DNA of 51,441 bases from Nemertoderma westbladi (lineage: Eukaryota > Xenacoelomorpha > Nemertodermatida > Nemertodermatidae). Positions 10,599 to 19,028 of this stretch are shown piece after piece. A program made the translations under genes and the position numbers. The stretch covers positions 1 to 51,441 of the forward strand of contig JAUCBJ010006793.1 of the NCBI GenBank assembly GCA_032718475.1. The letters are read 5' to 3'. The first letter of the stretch is position 1; the number at the start of each line of letters is the position of its first letter. The notes under the pieces were generated by a model. The model did no database searches. It was not told where the DNA came from and was given only the letters and a program-made list of their open reading frames with translations.

Positions 10599-10841
10599 AG
10601 TATTAATGTATTACTTTATTAATTGCAGACAGAACCTAATGTGCGGGTATGGCTGGCCTGGGCCCGAGGGCCTGGCGGTCTAGCAGAGTATACTGGTAGC
10701 GTGGTAGGTGGTAGCAGTAGGCTGGTACAGCAATACAGTTGTAGGTTCGAAAGTCATAACTGCGCCATGACTGATAGTGATATATAATGTGAATTACACA
10801 AGCAGACTTCACGGGAGAGAGCCATGCACTATACTACACAT

Positions 10842-11205
10842 TGTAAATGATATGATAAGTACAGTAGTATAGATCCCGATTTTAAACTCATTTTATATGC
10901 CGACGACAGTGCTCTTATTTTCTCTCATAAAGATCCTATCCATATTTCCCAAAAGTTAAGTGCAGTTCTAGAATCCTGTAATGAGTGGTTGGTTGATAAT
11001 AAGCTATCCATTCACTACGGTAAGACTGAAAGTATTTTGTTTGGTTCCAAAAGAAAGTTAAGGAAGGTAACTAAGTTTGAAGTCACTAGTAATGGACATA
11101 AGATTGAAAATAAAAAGGAAGTTAAATATTTAGGCGCCACATTGGATAACTGCTTATCAGGAGAAAGTACAGTGAAAAATATTTTCTCGAAAGTTAACTC
11201 TCGAA
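10842..11205 (+). pseudogene. CR1-like RT palm with YADD
   Basis: The piece resumes with a segment resembling NDM (a 1-base frame slip nearby), then DPDFKLILYADDSALIFSH with intact YADD, the CNEWLVDNKLSIHYGKTE block and KYLGATLD. These are motifs C to E of CR1/jockey RTs. The frame is lost at about 11205 where the Penelope-like sequence starts; the protein resumes at 15368. The RT segment between NYRP and YADD (motifs A and B) is absent from the window. Confidence 0.75.
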
Positions 11206-12069
11206 ATTATAGTTAGTAACCTGTTTAATGAGCCACTTCCCCCTACGCGCCCTTTGAATTCCTTTACAGCCCTTAATTATGAACAAACTGTTCAAGGTTT
11301 CACCCGTAATCAGTTCAAAACCTTGTTAAAATTATCTGTTAAAGACTGTTGTTTTGTTTGTAATGATAAATTATATATTCAGATTGATGGCGTCGGTATG
11401 GGGTCCCCCCTCGGCCCTGTATTAGCTAATGCGTTTTTAGCTCACCATGAACAGACTTGGTTGTCCGATTGCCCTATCGACTTCAAACCACTTTTATACC
11501 GTAGATATGTTGACGACACATTTTTATTATTTCGCTCCATTTCTCATTCTGATCAGTTTCTCTCGTACCTCAATAGTAAACACCCTAACATTGAATTTAC
11601 TGCTGAACATGGTGTCAATAACAATCTTGTCGACGTATCGACGTCTTAATCCACCAAAATCCAAATAGTTTCAATTTTGAAACTAGTATTTATAGAAAAC
11701 CTACCTATACTGGTTTGTACACTAATTATGACAGTTTCATGCCGTGCAATTATAAATTTGGTTTGGTTTATACGCTTATTAGTAGATTGTTTTATATTTC
11801 ATCTAGTTATCTTACATTCCATTCCAGTCTAGTTGATCTCTGCACCACCTTGCGCTCCAATGGCTACCCCAAGTCACTTATGGACTCTGTCACCAATCTC
11901 TTTCTCTCTAGACTAAATAACCCTCCAGCCACCTCCCAGTCTGTTCCAAAACGCCCCGTGATGATATGCCTTCCATTCACGGGTCACCACGGCATTCTAA
12001 TTAAGAATCGCCTATTACGTTTATTTCGATGCTTCCCCCATATAGAACTCAAAATAGTCCTCCAAAATA
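11206..12069 (+). pseudogene. Penelope-like reverse transcriptase
   Basis: The frame has LYIQIDGVGMGSPLGPVLAN (motif B) and LLYRRYVDDTFLLF (motif C, YVDD intact), then YLNSKHPNIEFT, as in Penelope-like RTs. A frameshift at about 11633-11648 coincides with an 8-bp tandem repeat of TCGACGTA; beyond it the expected continuation with SIYRKPTYTG and KSLMDSVTNLF is readable in another frame. Coding runs to the insertion at 12070. The first ORF portion is 11254-11649. Confidence 0.75.
12059..12069 (+). repeat. target-site duplication, left copy
   Basis: CCTCCAAAATA occurs here and at 14109-14119, exactly bracketing the RTE-like insertion. Confidence 0.85.
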
Positions 12070-12108
12070 CTACTACTAGGGTCGGCATGCTGCATTGCAG
12101 CTGCATTT

Positions 12109-13476
12109 TTAAGAATGCTGTGCCGGCTTGTCAACAAAATTGCACCGCCACAACTCCCTATCACCCATGACATTTGCTAGATCATCCGCATCTTTAAGGC
12201 CAGTGTCCTTTAAGATGCGTCTCAAGAAAGTCATGGGCTGTCCACCATGCTTATTCACTCCATGAGGCTGCCAAAGTACAAGATTATGCACTGGCTGCTC
12301 CTCACGGCGAAAGCAATGTCCTGCAAAGCGGAGGCGATTTTGTTCTAGTGTCAAGCTTGGGGGAACCAATGAGACACCTCCAATGTTATATAGTGTCTGG
12401 TTGGAGATGTGTGCATTGTACTTGACACAATGAACCCGGCGTAGCATTCTTGTGAATGTGCCATCCAGAGATTTGGTGTCCTCAGCAGTTAGAGCCCAGC
12501 ATGGACTCCCGTAGAGGAGTACTGGAACTACTGCTGCTCTAAATAATCGGACCTTAAGTTTCCGATTAATTCTCGGTGACTTCCAAATCCTGGAAAGCCT
12601 ATTCAAGGCTGCCCATGCCTTTCCCTTACGTATTCGAAGGTCCTCACCTGACTTCCGGATCCATGATCCCAGGTAACAGAAGTCGTCCACATGCTCAAGC
12701 ATACCATCCTTTGAGCTTATGCTCATCCGATCAGAGACTTGCTGAGGACTTTCAAAGTTAACTGTCAGAATTTTGGTCTTTCTGGAGTTAATAAAAAGAC
12801 CAACACTAGAAGCAGCATGTTCTAATGAGCTGAGGAGCCGTTGGGCTCCCTCTAATGATTCTGAGAGTACTCCTAAGTCATCAGCAAAGTCTAGATCAGT
12901 TAGGTACTTGGCAGGATTTCCTCGACTTCTGGAGCCAGTAGGTGGAGTTATCATCACCCCATCATCATTATAATGATCTAAGGACATGCGTAGAACATAG
13001 TCAACCACAATAATGAACAAGAATGGTGCAAGTGTGTCTCCTTGGAGGACGCCCCATAACACTTCAAATGGTTCTGTGTCACCGTCAACAGTAGACACAA
13101 ATGTTGTCGAACCATCGTATACTGATCTGATTGCTGCAATAATTTCATCAGGAATCCCATATAATGAAAGTATGCTGAACATACGTGAGCGAGAGACTGA
13201 ATCAAAGGCCTTGAAGAAGTCAACAAAGATAACAGCCAGATGCCTGTCTTTCTTTTTTGATAACTCTTCAATTATCCTTCTAAGTGCCAAAATGGGCTCC
13301 ATGGTCCCACGACCTTTACGGAACCCATTTTGATTTCCACGGAGCAGTCTCTCAATGGGATCCCTGATGCGATTTAATAGAATCCTATTGTATAGCTTTG
13401 CAGCAATCGAGATCAATGAGATTCCCCGAAAAGAACCATAGAGTGTTAGGTTGCCCTTCTTGGGAACTGGCACCAA
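12109..13476 (-). CDS. family A reverse transcriptase, intact RT and thumb
   Basis: An unbroken 455-codon frame covers RT blocks in order: KKGNLTLYGSFRGISL, NQNGFRKGRGT, VIFVDFFKAFDSV (motif A Asp), WGVLQGDTLAPFLF (motif B), LTDLDFADDLGVLS (motif C FADD), a CYLGSWI segment, and a thumb/C-terminus with LLYGSPCWAL, RFAGHCF and NLVLWQPHG. It is the best-preserved family A RT here and serves as reference for the other copies. No endonuclease is attached. The upstream frame (MDYISNAEVRPLEASG, 13446-13709) is the ORF's original start, now out of frame across the deletion. Confidence 0.85.
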   Translation of the reverse strand: MVPVPKKGNLTLYGSFRGISLISIAAKLYNRILLNRIRDPIERLLRGNQNGFRKGRGTMEPILALRRIIEELSKKKDRHLAVIFVDFFKAFDSVSRSRMFSILSLYGIPDEIIAAIRSVYDGSTTFVSTVDGDTEPFEVLWGVLQGDTLAPFLFIIVVDYVLRMSLDHYNDDGVMITPPTGSRSRGNPAKYLTDLDFADDLGVLSESLEGAQRLLSSLEHAASSVGLFINSRKTKILTVNFESPQQVSDRMSISSKDGMLEHVDDFCYLGSWIRKSGEDLRIRKGKAWAALNRLSRIWKSPRINRKLKVRLFRAAVVPVLLYGSPCWALTAEDTKSLDGTFTRMLRRVHCVKYNAHISNQTLYNIGGVSLVPPSLTLEQNRLRFAGHCFRREEQPVHNLVLWQPHGVNKHGGQPMTFLRRILKDTGLKDADDLANVMGDRELWRCNFVDKPAQHS

Positions 13477-13479
13477 CTT

Positions 13480-14108
13480 GAATTGTTGACTGCTCTCTCT
13501 CCAGTAGGGGGTGAGACAGGCAGCCAGTCAGGAGTTAACTGACGCCTGTGAGGCCGATTGTGTCCGGTAATTCCACTGGCCTCTAGTGGCCGGACCTCCG
13601 CATTGCTAATGTAATCCATAGTGGGGGTTGGGGGGTGCTTTTTTGCCGAGTCAGCTCTCGGGGCAAATACCACACCCTGGTTTGCCATTCCACAGGGTGG
13701 GTGTCGCAATGGAGTCAGATATGAGGCCCATCACCCATATCTACTCTGGTGCACATGACCCACCATTGGCTGTTGCAGCTCATCTGCTGGGTCATGCCCT
13801 GTACCCTTGCTGCCAGGTGCAGGTCGCAGTGAAGTGCTCTCAGAGTGGACATGAGAACACTCTACTCCTGACCAGCCATTGGTAGATCACCATCTGCCTG
13901 GTCAGGCCATATACCCCTGCAGCCAAGTATATGGGTCCTTAATCCAGGACCAAGGGCGTCCTTATCCCAGAACGAAGGGGGTCCTAGTTACAGGACCAGA
14001 TTTGCCCTAGTAAGAGGGTCTATGCAGCTACAGGTGGCACCTCCTTTATGCTGCATGGAGGTGGCAAGTTTTCTTGATCAATGACCTAGAATACCTGACC
14101 TGACCTGG
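13480..14108 (-). other. family A 5' leader and ORF start
   Basis: The 5' part of the inserted copy contains a short frame (13446-13709) starting MDYISNAEV or further upstream, and before it about 400 bp rich in partly palindromic GGTCCTG, GACCAGG and TGACC words. This probably represents the promoter-bearing 5' UTR, since it occurs at the end opposite the TAG tail. No other copy in the window has it. Confidence 0.5.
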
Positions 14109-14119
14109 CCTCCAAAATA
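14109..14119 (+). repeat. target-site duplication, right copy
   Basis: Second copy of CCTCCAAAATA; Penelope-like coding resumes directly after it. Confidence 0.85.
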
Positions 14120-14487
14120 GCTGTAGGTTGTCCTCCCTCTTTCCCTATAAAGACTGCGCCCCCCTCCTCATGCGTTCCGGAGTCGTCTATAAATACAACT
14201 GTGGAAGCTGCCCAGCCTCCTACATTGGCCGTACCATACGACACCTAGGGAAACGCATTGAAGAACACACTGGTAAGACCTACCGGACGGGTAGGTTCTC
14301 TTTCCCTAAAGATTCCGCTATTTTTGACCATTCTATTTCCTGTGACCACCCCATTCTTACTGACAACTTCAAAATTCTCGCAACTGGCAAAGATATTCTA
14401 GAACTCAATATTAAAGAAACACTTATCCGTTCGCTAAGCCCCTCCCTTAATGACCACACCACGTCCATTGAACTACTTCTACTGTAG
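14120..14487 (+). pseudogene. GIY-YIG endonuclease of the Penelope-like element
   Basis: The frame reads GVVYKYNCGSCPASYIGRT, which joins the Penelope-type Cys pair to the GIY-YIG signature (VVY...YIG). LGKRIEEH follows, then DHPILTDNFKIL, NIKETLIR with the catalytic Glu, and SLND with the conserved Asn. All expected active-site residues appear present and the frame ends at 14487. The domain nicks target DNA during PLE insertion. It is cut off from its RT by the family A insertion, so it is called a pseudogene although its own residues are intact. Confidence 0.8.
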
Positions 14488-14491
14488 TTAT

Positions 14492-14562
14492 CCCCCCCCC
14501 CCCCCCCCCCCCCCCTTCACGATCTTCTCTTATCCAAGTCCCCCCCCCCCCCCCCCCCCCCC
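14492..14562. repeat. two poly(C) tracts
   Basis: C runs of 24 (14492-14515) and 23 bases (14540-14562) lie just after the GIY-YIG stop. Confidence 0.95.
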
Positions 14563-14766
14563 GACCTGTCATAGCTTAACTTTTCTGTCCTATATTTATC
14601 GTATTTATCGCAATTATATCTTTCATTTCTATTTATTTATTTTTCAAAATATTATTTCAAAATTTAATTAAATTTCTTCAAAATGCAGTGCAATTATTTA
14701 TAACGTGATTTTATTTTTTTTTTCTATAACTACAGTAACACCGGTAGCCTACCTACATTACATAAG

Positions 14767-14870
14767 CAGACTGTGGGGCGAGCCACGAAGTTGGCGGAGC
14801 CTTAGCGAATTGACACTGTTAGGGGGTGGGTCAATTTATGCAAATAGTTGTCGTCGTCGTCGTCGTCGTT

Positions 14871-14936
<66 letters not shown>

Positions 14937-15329
14937 GTCGTCGTCGTTACGATTTTGACATGCTAATAACTTTGTCGGATTTAAAGCTGCCAAGTTGAAA
15001 ATTTGTAGGTATCAATATGAGCAAAAGTTGAGATTTTTGAGAGACTTTCAGACACCATCAGTGCAATGGTCTCCCGCTAGAGGGCCACATGTCTAAACAT
15101 TAAATGTCCTCCCATTTCTTTGCTTTTAATCCGTTTAAGCTGAAACTTGGCAGATATGTATTAGACCATTAGCTGTGACTTTCAAAGGAGGCGAATCCAT
15201 CTGCAGTTCTCCAGTCTGCCGCTAGAGGGCCAACGTGACTATTTGCATAAATTGACCTACCCCCTAACAGTGTCAATTCGCTAAGGCTCTGCCAACTTCG
15301 TGCTGCGCGAAGTCCCCACTTCGTGTCTG
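14767..15329. mobile_element. foldback/MITE-like element with long inverted ends
   Basis: The ends are CAGAC and GTCTG. About 60 bp near each end is almost perfectly inverted: from CGAAGTTGG through CTTAGCGAATTGACACTG to CAATTTATGCAAAT on the left, and its complement at 15241-15300 on the right. The interior holds a GTC microsatellite and two CCGCTAGAGGGC words. No coding capacity and no clear target duplication are seen. A related interior occurs at about 40340-40535. Confidence 0.75.
14848..14948. repeat. (GTC)n microsatellite
   Basis: About 33 GTC units with two TTG interruptions. It explains poly-Arg and poly-Asp open frames here. Confidence 0.95.
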
Positions 15330-15367
15330 ATGTGTATGTTATTATTGTGTTTTTTCATTTAGTTTAA

Positions 15368-16262
15368 CAGTAGGCTTAGGTTTCTATACAGAAATAAAAA
15401 TAGTTTAAACACCGACTCCCGCAAGTTACTTTGCCCTTCTTTAATACAGTGTCACATGGACTATGCGTGCTCTTCTTGGTATGAAGGCTTAACCAAACAG
15501 CTTAAATGTAAATTACAAGTAGCTCAGAATAAAGTAGTACGATTTATTAAAGACTGCAAACCTAGGCACCACCTAACTCCAGATGACTTTTCTGAATCTG
15601 GACTACTTAACTTAGATAGTAGAGTTAAGCAGCTACGCCTTAACCATGTGCATAAAGTGTATAATGGTAAATGTCCCAATTACCTAAAACAAAAATTCAA
15701 CAGAGTACGCGATACACACTCTTACAGTACCAGAGCTAGTGCTTCAAACTTCTACCTTCCGAATTGTAAATCCTTTGAATCTGATACTTTCTTTTTTAAC
15801 GGCATTACAAATTGGAACGCTCTGCCTAATGAAATTAAAAACCTAGATAATCAACATTCTTTTAAATCTGCAGTTAAATCTCACCTCTGTGTGCAATGTA
15901 AAAATAGGTACAATAGTCCTACAGTAAGTTATTAGTTTATTAATTATTTACTATTTATACTGTAATTACGTTTTATAATAAATTGTTCTGTACATTACAT
16001 CTTTATCGTTGAGTCGGACATTGTCACGCTCTCGGTAAAGTTGTACATGTACATAGTGTAATTACGTTTTATATTGGTTTTAGGATAGCGTAGTGTAATA
16101 TTGTATTTGTAACCAAGTAACATAAAGGACCCCCTTGGAAATAAGCTGCAAAGCTTTAGGGGTAATCATATATGTTATGTTGGACAATACCTTTATACCG
16201 GTACATTGTTTGGTGTATTTGTTATTGTTTTTACATAAAGTATAAATAAATCTATCTATCTA
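15368..16262 (+). pseudogene. CR1-like RT C-terminus, 3' UTR and tail
   Basis: The frame resumes with RFLYRNK and reads LIQCHMDYACSSWYEGL, LQVAQNKVVRFIKD, LRLNHVHKVYNGKCPNYL, HSYSTRAS, ITNWNALP: the C-terminal domain of CR1/jockey RTs. The open frame ends at 15935. About 320 bp of 3' UTR follows, ending in AATAAATCTATCTATCTA, a short ATCT repeat typical of a non-LTR 3' end. This closes the host element begun at 2380. Confidence 0.8.
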
Positions 16263-17339
16263 GGTGAAGGGAGATCGCACTGATTGGCTAAAATATAACA
16301 ACAAAATAACACAGGTTTTACACACAAAGAAACAGCTGGTAGATTTCGTCATCTCAGCTCTGAGTTTGGACAGATGCGTAGTTGCATCTTTAGAGTATTT
16401 CAGCGCGTTGCTCAAAATGACTTATTTTGTCCGCAAAAGCTTTTACAATTTTACCGACATTACAACCTCTGCAGGGTTCTCATCTAATCCACTCGCTTTA
16501 TTATTGAACATGCTTTTGATGCCTCTCTGGGGCTTCGTTGGTGTAAAGTCTCATGTTTCTATGGGTATTGGGTAGCGCCTTGTCATATATTTTCCTTGTG
16601 GGTCAGACTTCGTTGCTTGTTGGGCTCAATAATTTCTAATTGAATGAATGAATGTGTAATTTATTCTTCCAAACATTTGGAAATAAAATGGTACAGTAAA
16701 ATACTACAGTTCCACATAATGCACTATATCTAAAATAAAACAATAAATAAAATAAGTGAAATTTAGTTAAATTAAAACTACTGTTACGGAGATCTCTCAT
16801 TCATCAACCAAAGTTCGTCGTTTGGTTGTTTAGATAAAGGGCGTAGTGAAGCTTAGATGAAAATGTTCTGATTAAATTCTAATTAAAGCGGAAATGAAGC
16901 CAATGTGCTGTTTGTCCGGTCACGTCAAAGGATCCATCTCCAACTAGACAGGAGATTAACACCATTAAGTGGAGTATCTTTCTGATTCATACTGTGTCAG
17001 CCTGTATGTACACAGGTAGGGATGGAGACCAATAGTTCTGGAAATATTGGTCCGCGACCAATTGTGAGTGATAAAGCCACAAGGGGCTGTGAGAGCACCT
17101 TTACCAAACAATATATATATGTGTTATAAGGGTTGTGTTTGTGATATTCATGCGCAAGATTAAAGTGCTTCACAAAAGATGCATTGCACTTATGACACTT
17201 GTCTCTGAGCGATGCATTGAGTTCATAACTTTCCAACCAAGGAAGAAAATTAGTGATGGAATTTAACTTAAAAAACCACCTATTTGTTGAAAATGCTTGT
17301 AAACAATGCTAATAAAATGAGGTGGCACTGCTGTTGGCA
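16263..17339. other. unassigned region
   Basis: No recognisable gene. An open plus frame at 16264-16575 has no known motif. A GAAT run lies at about 16643. On the minus strand 17236-17110 reads DKCHKCNASFVKH followed by His residues, loosely zinc-finger-like but with non-standard spacing. Confidence 0.5.
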
Positions 17340-17545
17340 CGAAAGTTTGTAATACAGAAAAGGTGATATCACATATGCGAATGCCTTTGAGCACTCTGGG
17401 AGACACACGAGTGAAGTCGTAGTAAAGTCACCATGACTGCACTTAATTATTAGTGAGCAGTTTCTCCAAGTAGGCCTTCCAACCATCCAGGCGATCAACC
17501 GGATATTAATTGGCTGTTGGTTGGCTCTTTCTTCCAGTGTGAAGA
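17340..17545 (-). mobile_element. family A linker fragment
   Basis: The minus strand matches the endonuclease-RT linker of the copy at 37.6-40.1 kb, including a segment like ANQPP and DRLxGWKAxxEKLL. It has no ends and is frameshifted. It lies downstream of CAP exon 2, in what would be its intron. Confidence 0.5.
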
Positions 17546-17595
17546 TTAATTACTTGTTATGCTAAAGTAGGTTTAGACTAAACAAAACAACTTAC

Positions 17596-17766
17596 CTAAC
17601 TTCACTATACCATAGTTCGACTGCTTCTTTATAGTTACCATGGGAGAACCCGTGGATATTCTGTCCAATGGCATACGCTAGACCTTGGCCCATCTCATCT
17701 TTATGGCGCATTTTATGTTCCTTCCAAGCATATGATTCTTTATCATGTGAATGTTTCATGTCGCAC
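17596..17766 (-). CDS. CAP/SCP-domain protein, exon 2 (partial gene)
   Basis: The exon is bounded by a polypyrimidine-AG acceptor (ends TTACAG, before 17766) and an AG|GTAAGT donor (17595). Joined in phase to exon 1 it completes a Gln codon and reads QCDMKHSHDK, then LAYAIGQNIHGFSHGNY and AVELWYSEV. These match the CAP core: Cys-x-x-x-HS, the GxGQNI/GENI loop, and AVxxWYxE. CAP proteins (CRISP, GLIPR, venom-allergen and PR-1 types) are mostly secreted. The third exon, with the GHYTQVVW-type motif, is not found; the downstream DNA holds transposon fragments. The gene may be truncated or its next exon may lie far off. Confidence 0.75.
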
Positions 17767-17937
17767 CTGTAATAAACAAAACATATTATTTTAAATTAAT
17801 CATAAAATTTAAATCCAGTGACAATTATAAAATAAATAGAGGAATGACTTAATCTTTTCCCATGGGATCGCCGTCAATAAACTCTCATCTTATAGATGCG
17901 AGTAGTCCTATACACATAGTGCAAACTCCATTACCCA

Positions 17938-18137
17938 CTACTACGATAGGCATGCTGCATTGCAGCTGCATTATTATATATATATATTACATATTATTTA
18001 GTTTTACTATTTTGGTTTTATATATTACATATATATATTAAGAATGCTGTGAATGCTTGTCGACAAAACTGCGCCGCCACAACTCACTAACACCCATGAC
18101 ATTTGCTAGATCATCCGCATCTTCAAAGCAAGTGTCC
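17938..18137 (-). mobile_element. family A 3'-end fragment inside CAP intron 1
   Basis: It starts with the TAG-type tail (CTACTACGATAG on the + strand), the GCATGCTGCATTGCAGCTGC hairpin and the last coding codons (ADDLANVMG region). An AT-rich, near-palindromic stretch of about 67 bp (17973-18039) has been added next to the hairpin. Confidence 0.75.
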
Positions 18138-18297
18138 ACCGGAGATATGTGACATGGTAGTTTTTTGCGCTAGTTGAAACATTTCGTTTACAACATTAAT
18201 GTTATGTAATTGCCCAAGTTTCTATGTATTTCTATCACAAGTACCTGAATATCATTTCTAATTCGGAGTAACAATTTCCCAAGAAAATATAACTTAC

Positions 18298-18539
18298 TGA
18301 TTTGTTGTTTTCTGTGCTAATTCCTCCAACAAGAAATCCCAAATCATAACTTGAATGTTTGTCCCCTTCGGAAGTGTTGCTCCTGTTGAATCAGTACCAG
18401 GTAGGGTGTTTCTTAGCTCATTGTGTGTATCTAGAATAGCTTTTCTGCCCTCTTGTGTTATTCCAGTACCGCCGGCTACACATACCACATTGATTATGAA
18501 GAATGTCACCCCAACTACCGTGGCAGTACCAATAACCAT
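18298..18539 (-). CDS. CAP/SCP-domain protein, exon 1
   Basis: The minus frame starts MVIGTATVVGVTFFIINVVC, a hydrophobic signal-peptide-like N-terminus. It then reads AILDTHNELRNTLPG, the HNxxR motif at the start of CAP domains, and MIWDFLLEELAQKTTN, the expected W...LA..A helix. The exon ends at 18298 before a GTAAGT donor (18297-18292). Splicing to 17766 keeps the frame. The gene therefore spans at least 17596-18539 with a 531-bp intron holding a family A fragment. Together the exons give about 137 codons, roughly two thirds of a CAP domain. The start is the first Met before the signal sequence; an upstream exon is not excluded. Confidence 0.75.
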
Positions 18540-19028
18540 AGCGCATTCGTTTATTGAAAATCTTAATATTCAGTGTTCCAATTTGTCTCGACCGGCACCG
18601 GTTCACATATCGAAATATTTACAATATGCTAAAATAAATTGAGATTACGATATAAGAATGCTTTTGAGTACTGCGTTTGCATTTTAAAAAAAGAATGCAA
18701 ATTTGTTTTAGTTTAGGAAATGAGCAAGTTGTAGTGACAGTAATTACAGCTATAAAATGTTTTATTTTTATCCAATCGAACATTAAGTGTTTGGCAATCG
18801 ATAAGTATGTTAATGCATGTTGGATGTTGCTTTGTTTGGGGATAATACTAATGTATTTAAGGTACTTATTTAATCGATAAATGTGTAGGTGGGTGTTGTT
18901 CGGGAATGCCAATCACTGTAGCCAGTATACCAATCACTCTGTGTGGACTATTCTTGAGGTATTCGGTTTCTTCTGCAACTGTAGAATAAAGATAAGCTGG
19001 TTCGTAAATATGCATGTTTGAAATTATG
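18540..19028. other. region upstream of the CAP gene
   Basis: AT-rich; likely to hold the CAP promoter by position, but I see no clear TATA box or other element and no coding signal. Confidence 0.4.

Larger units (their letters stand above)
6425..10841 (-). mobile_element. Ty3/gypsy-type LTR retrotransposon, internal region
   Basis: A clearly GC-rich block in AT-rich surroundings encodes, on the minus strand, gag with a zinc knuckle, an aspartic protease, RT, RNase H and integrase, in the Ty3/gypsy order. No LTRs are recognisable at either edge: the integrase frame runs straight into CR1-like sequence at about 6424, and only about 240 bp lies upstream of gag. It looks like an internal fragment or a degraded copy. 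Pol is inactivated by a stop, a frameshift and a changed integrase catalytic residue. Confidence 0.8.
12070..14108 (-). mobile_element. RTE-like element, family A, internally deleted copy with both ends
   Basis: This 2,039-bp insertion lies between 11-bp duplications. Its 3' end is at 12070 (CTACTACTAG on the + strand, a TAG tail on the element strand), next to the conserved GCAGCTGCAATGCAGC hairpin. The RT frame is nearly complete, but the far end (13480-14108) is leader sequence plus an ORF start rather than endonuclease. The APE domain and linker seen in the copy at 37.6-40.1 kb are missing, so it is an internal deletion. It interrupts the Penelope-like element. Confidence 0.85.
11206..14590 (+). 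mobile_element. Penelope-like element with GIY-YIG domain
   Basis: Two plus-strand pieces, RT (11206-12069) and a GIY-YIG endonuclease (14120-14487), are collinear and separated by an RTE-like insertion with a target duplication. RT followed by GIY-YIG defines endonuclease-bearing Penelope-like elements. The element is 5'-truncated, starting in the RT fingers. Its 3' UTR holds two poly(C) tracts. The right edge is approximate. It sits inside the CR1-like RT, between 11205 and 15368. Confidence 0.75.
2380..16262 (+). mobile_element. CR1-like non-LTR retrotransposon, split into five pieces by nested insertions
   Basis: Five plus-strand pieces follow the domain order of one CR1/jockey-type element: 2A-like motif and PHD-like finger (2380-2643), APE endonuclease (3571-4646), linker and first RT blocks (5684-6424), RT palm with YADD (10842-11205), and RT C-terminus plus 3' UTR ending in a short ATCT repeat (15368-16262). 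Foreign elements fill the gaps. About 350-400 bp of central RT is missing at the third gap. The true 5' end is not visible and may lie upstream of 2380. The element is dead through frameshifts, a 119-bp duplication and the insertions. Confidence 0.8.

Noticed and set aside
10730-10790. GGTTCGA-containing stretch considered as a tRNA T-loop
   Set aside because: No acceptor or anticodon stem can be paired around it.
12576-12973. Plus-strand open frames seen repeatedly opposite family A RT (also near 21729, 37705, 47867)
   Set aside because: They are antisense to the conserved RT frame and recur only because the RT sequence recurs.
14705-14998. Poly-Arg and poly-Asp open frames
   Set aside because: They are translations of the GTC microsatellite.
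16997-17236. Possible C2H2 zinc finger on the minus strand (DKCHKCNASFVKH)
   Set aside because: Cys and His spacing does not fit the standard finger, and no second finger or splice context is seen.
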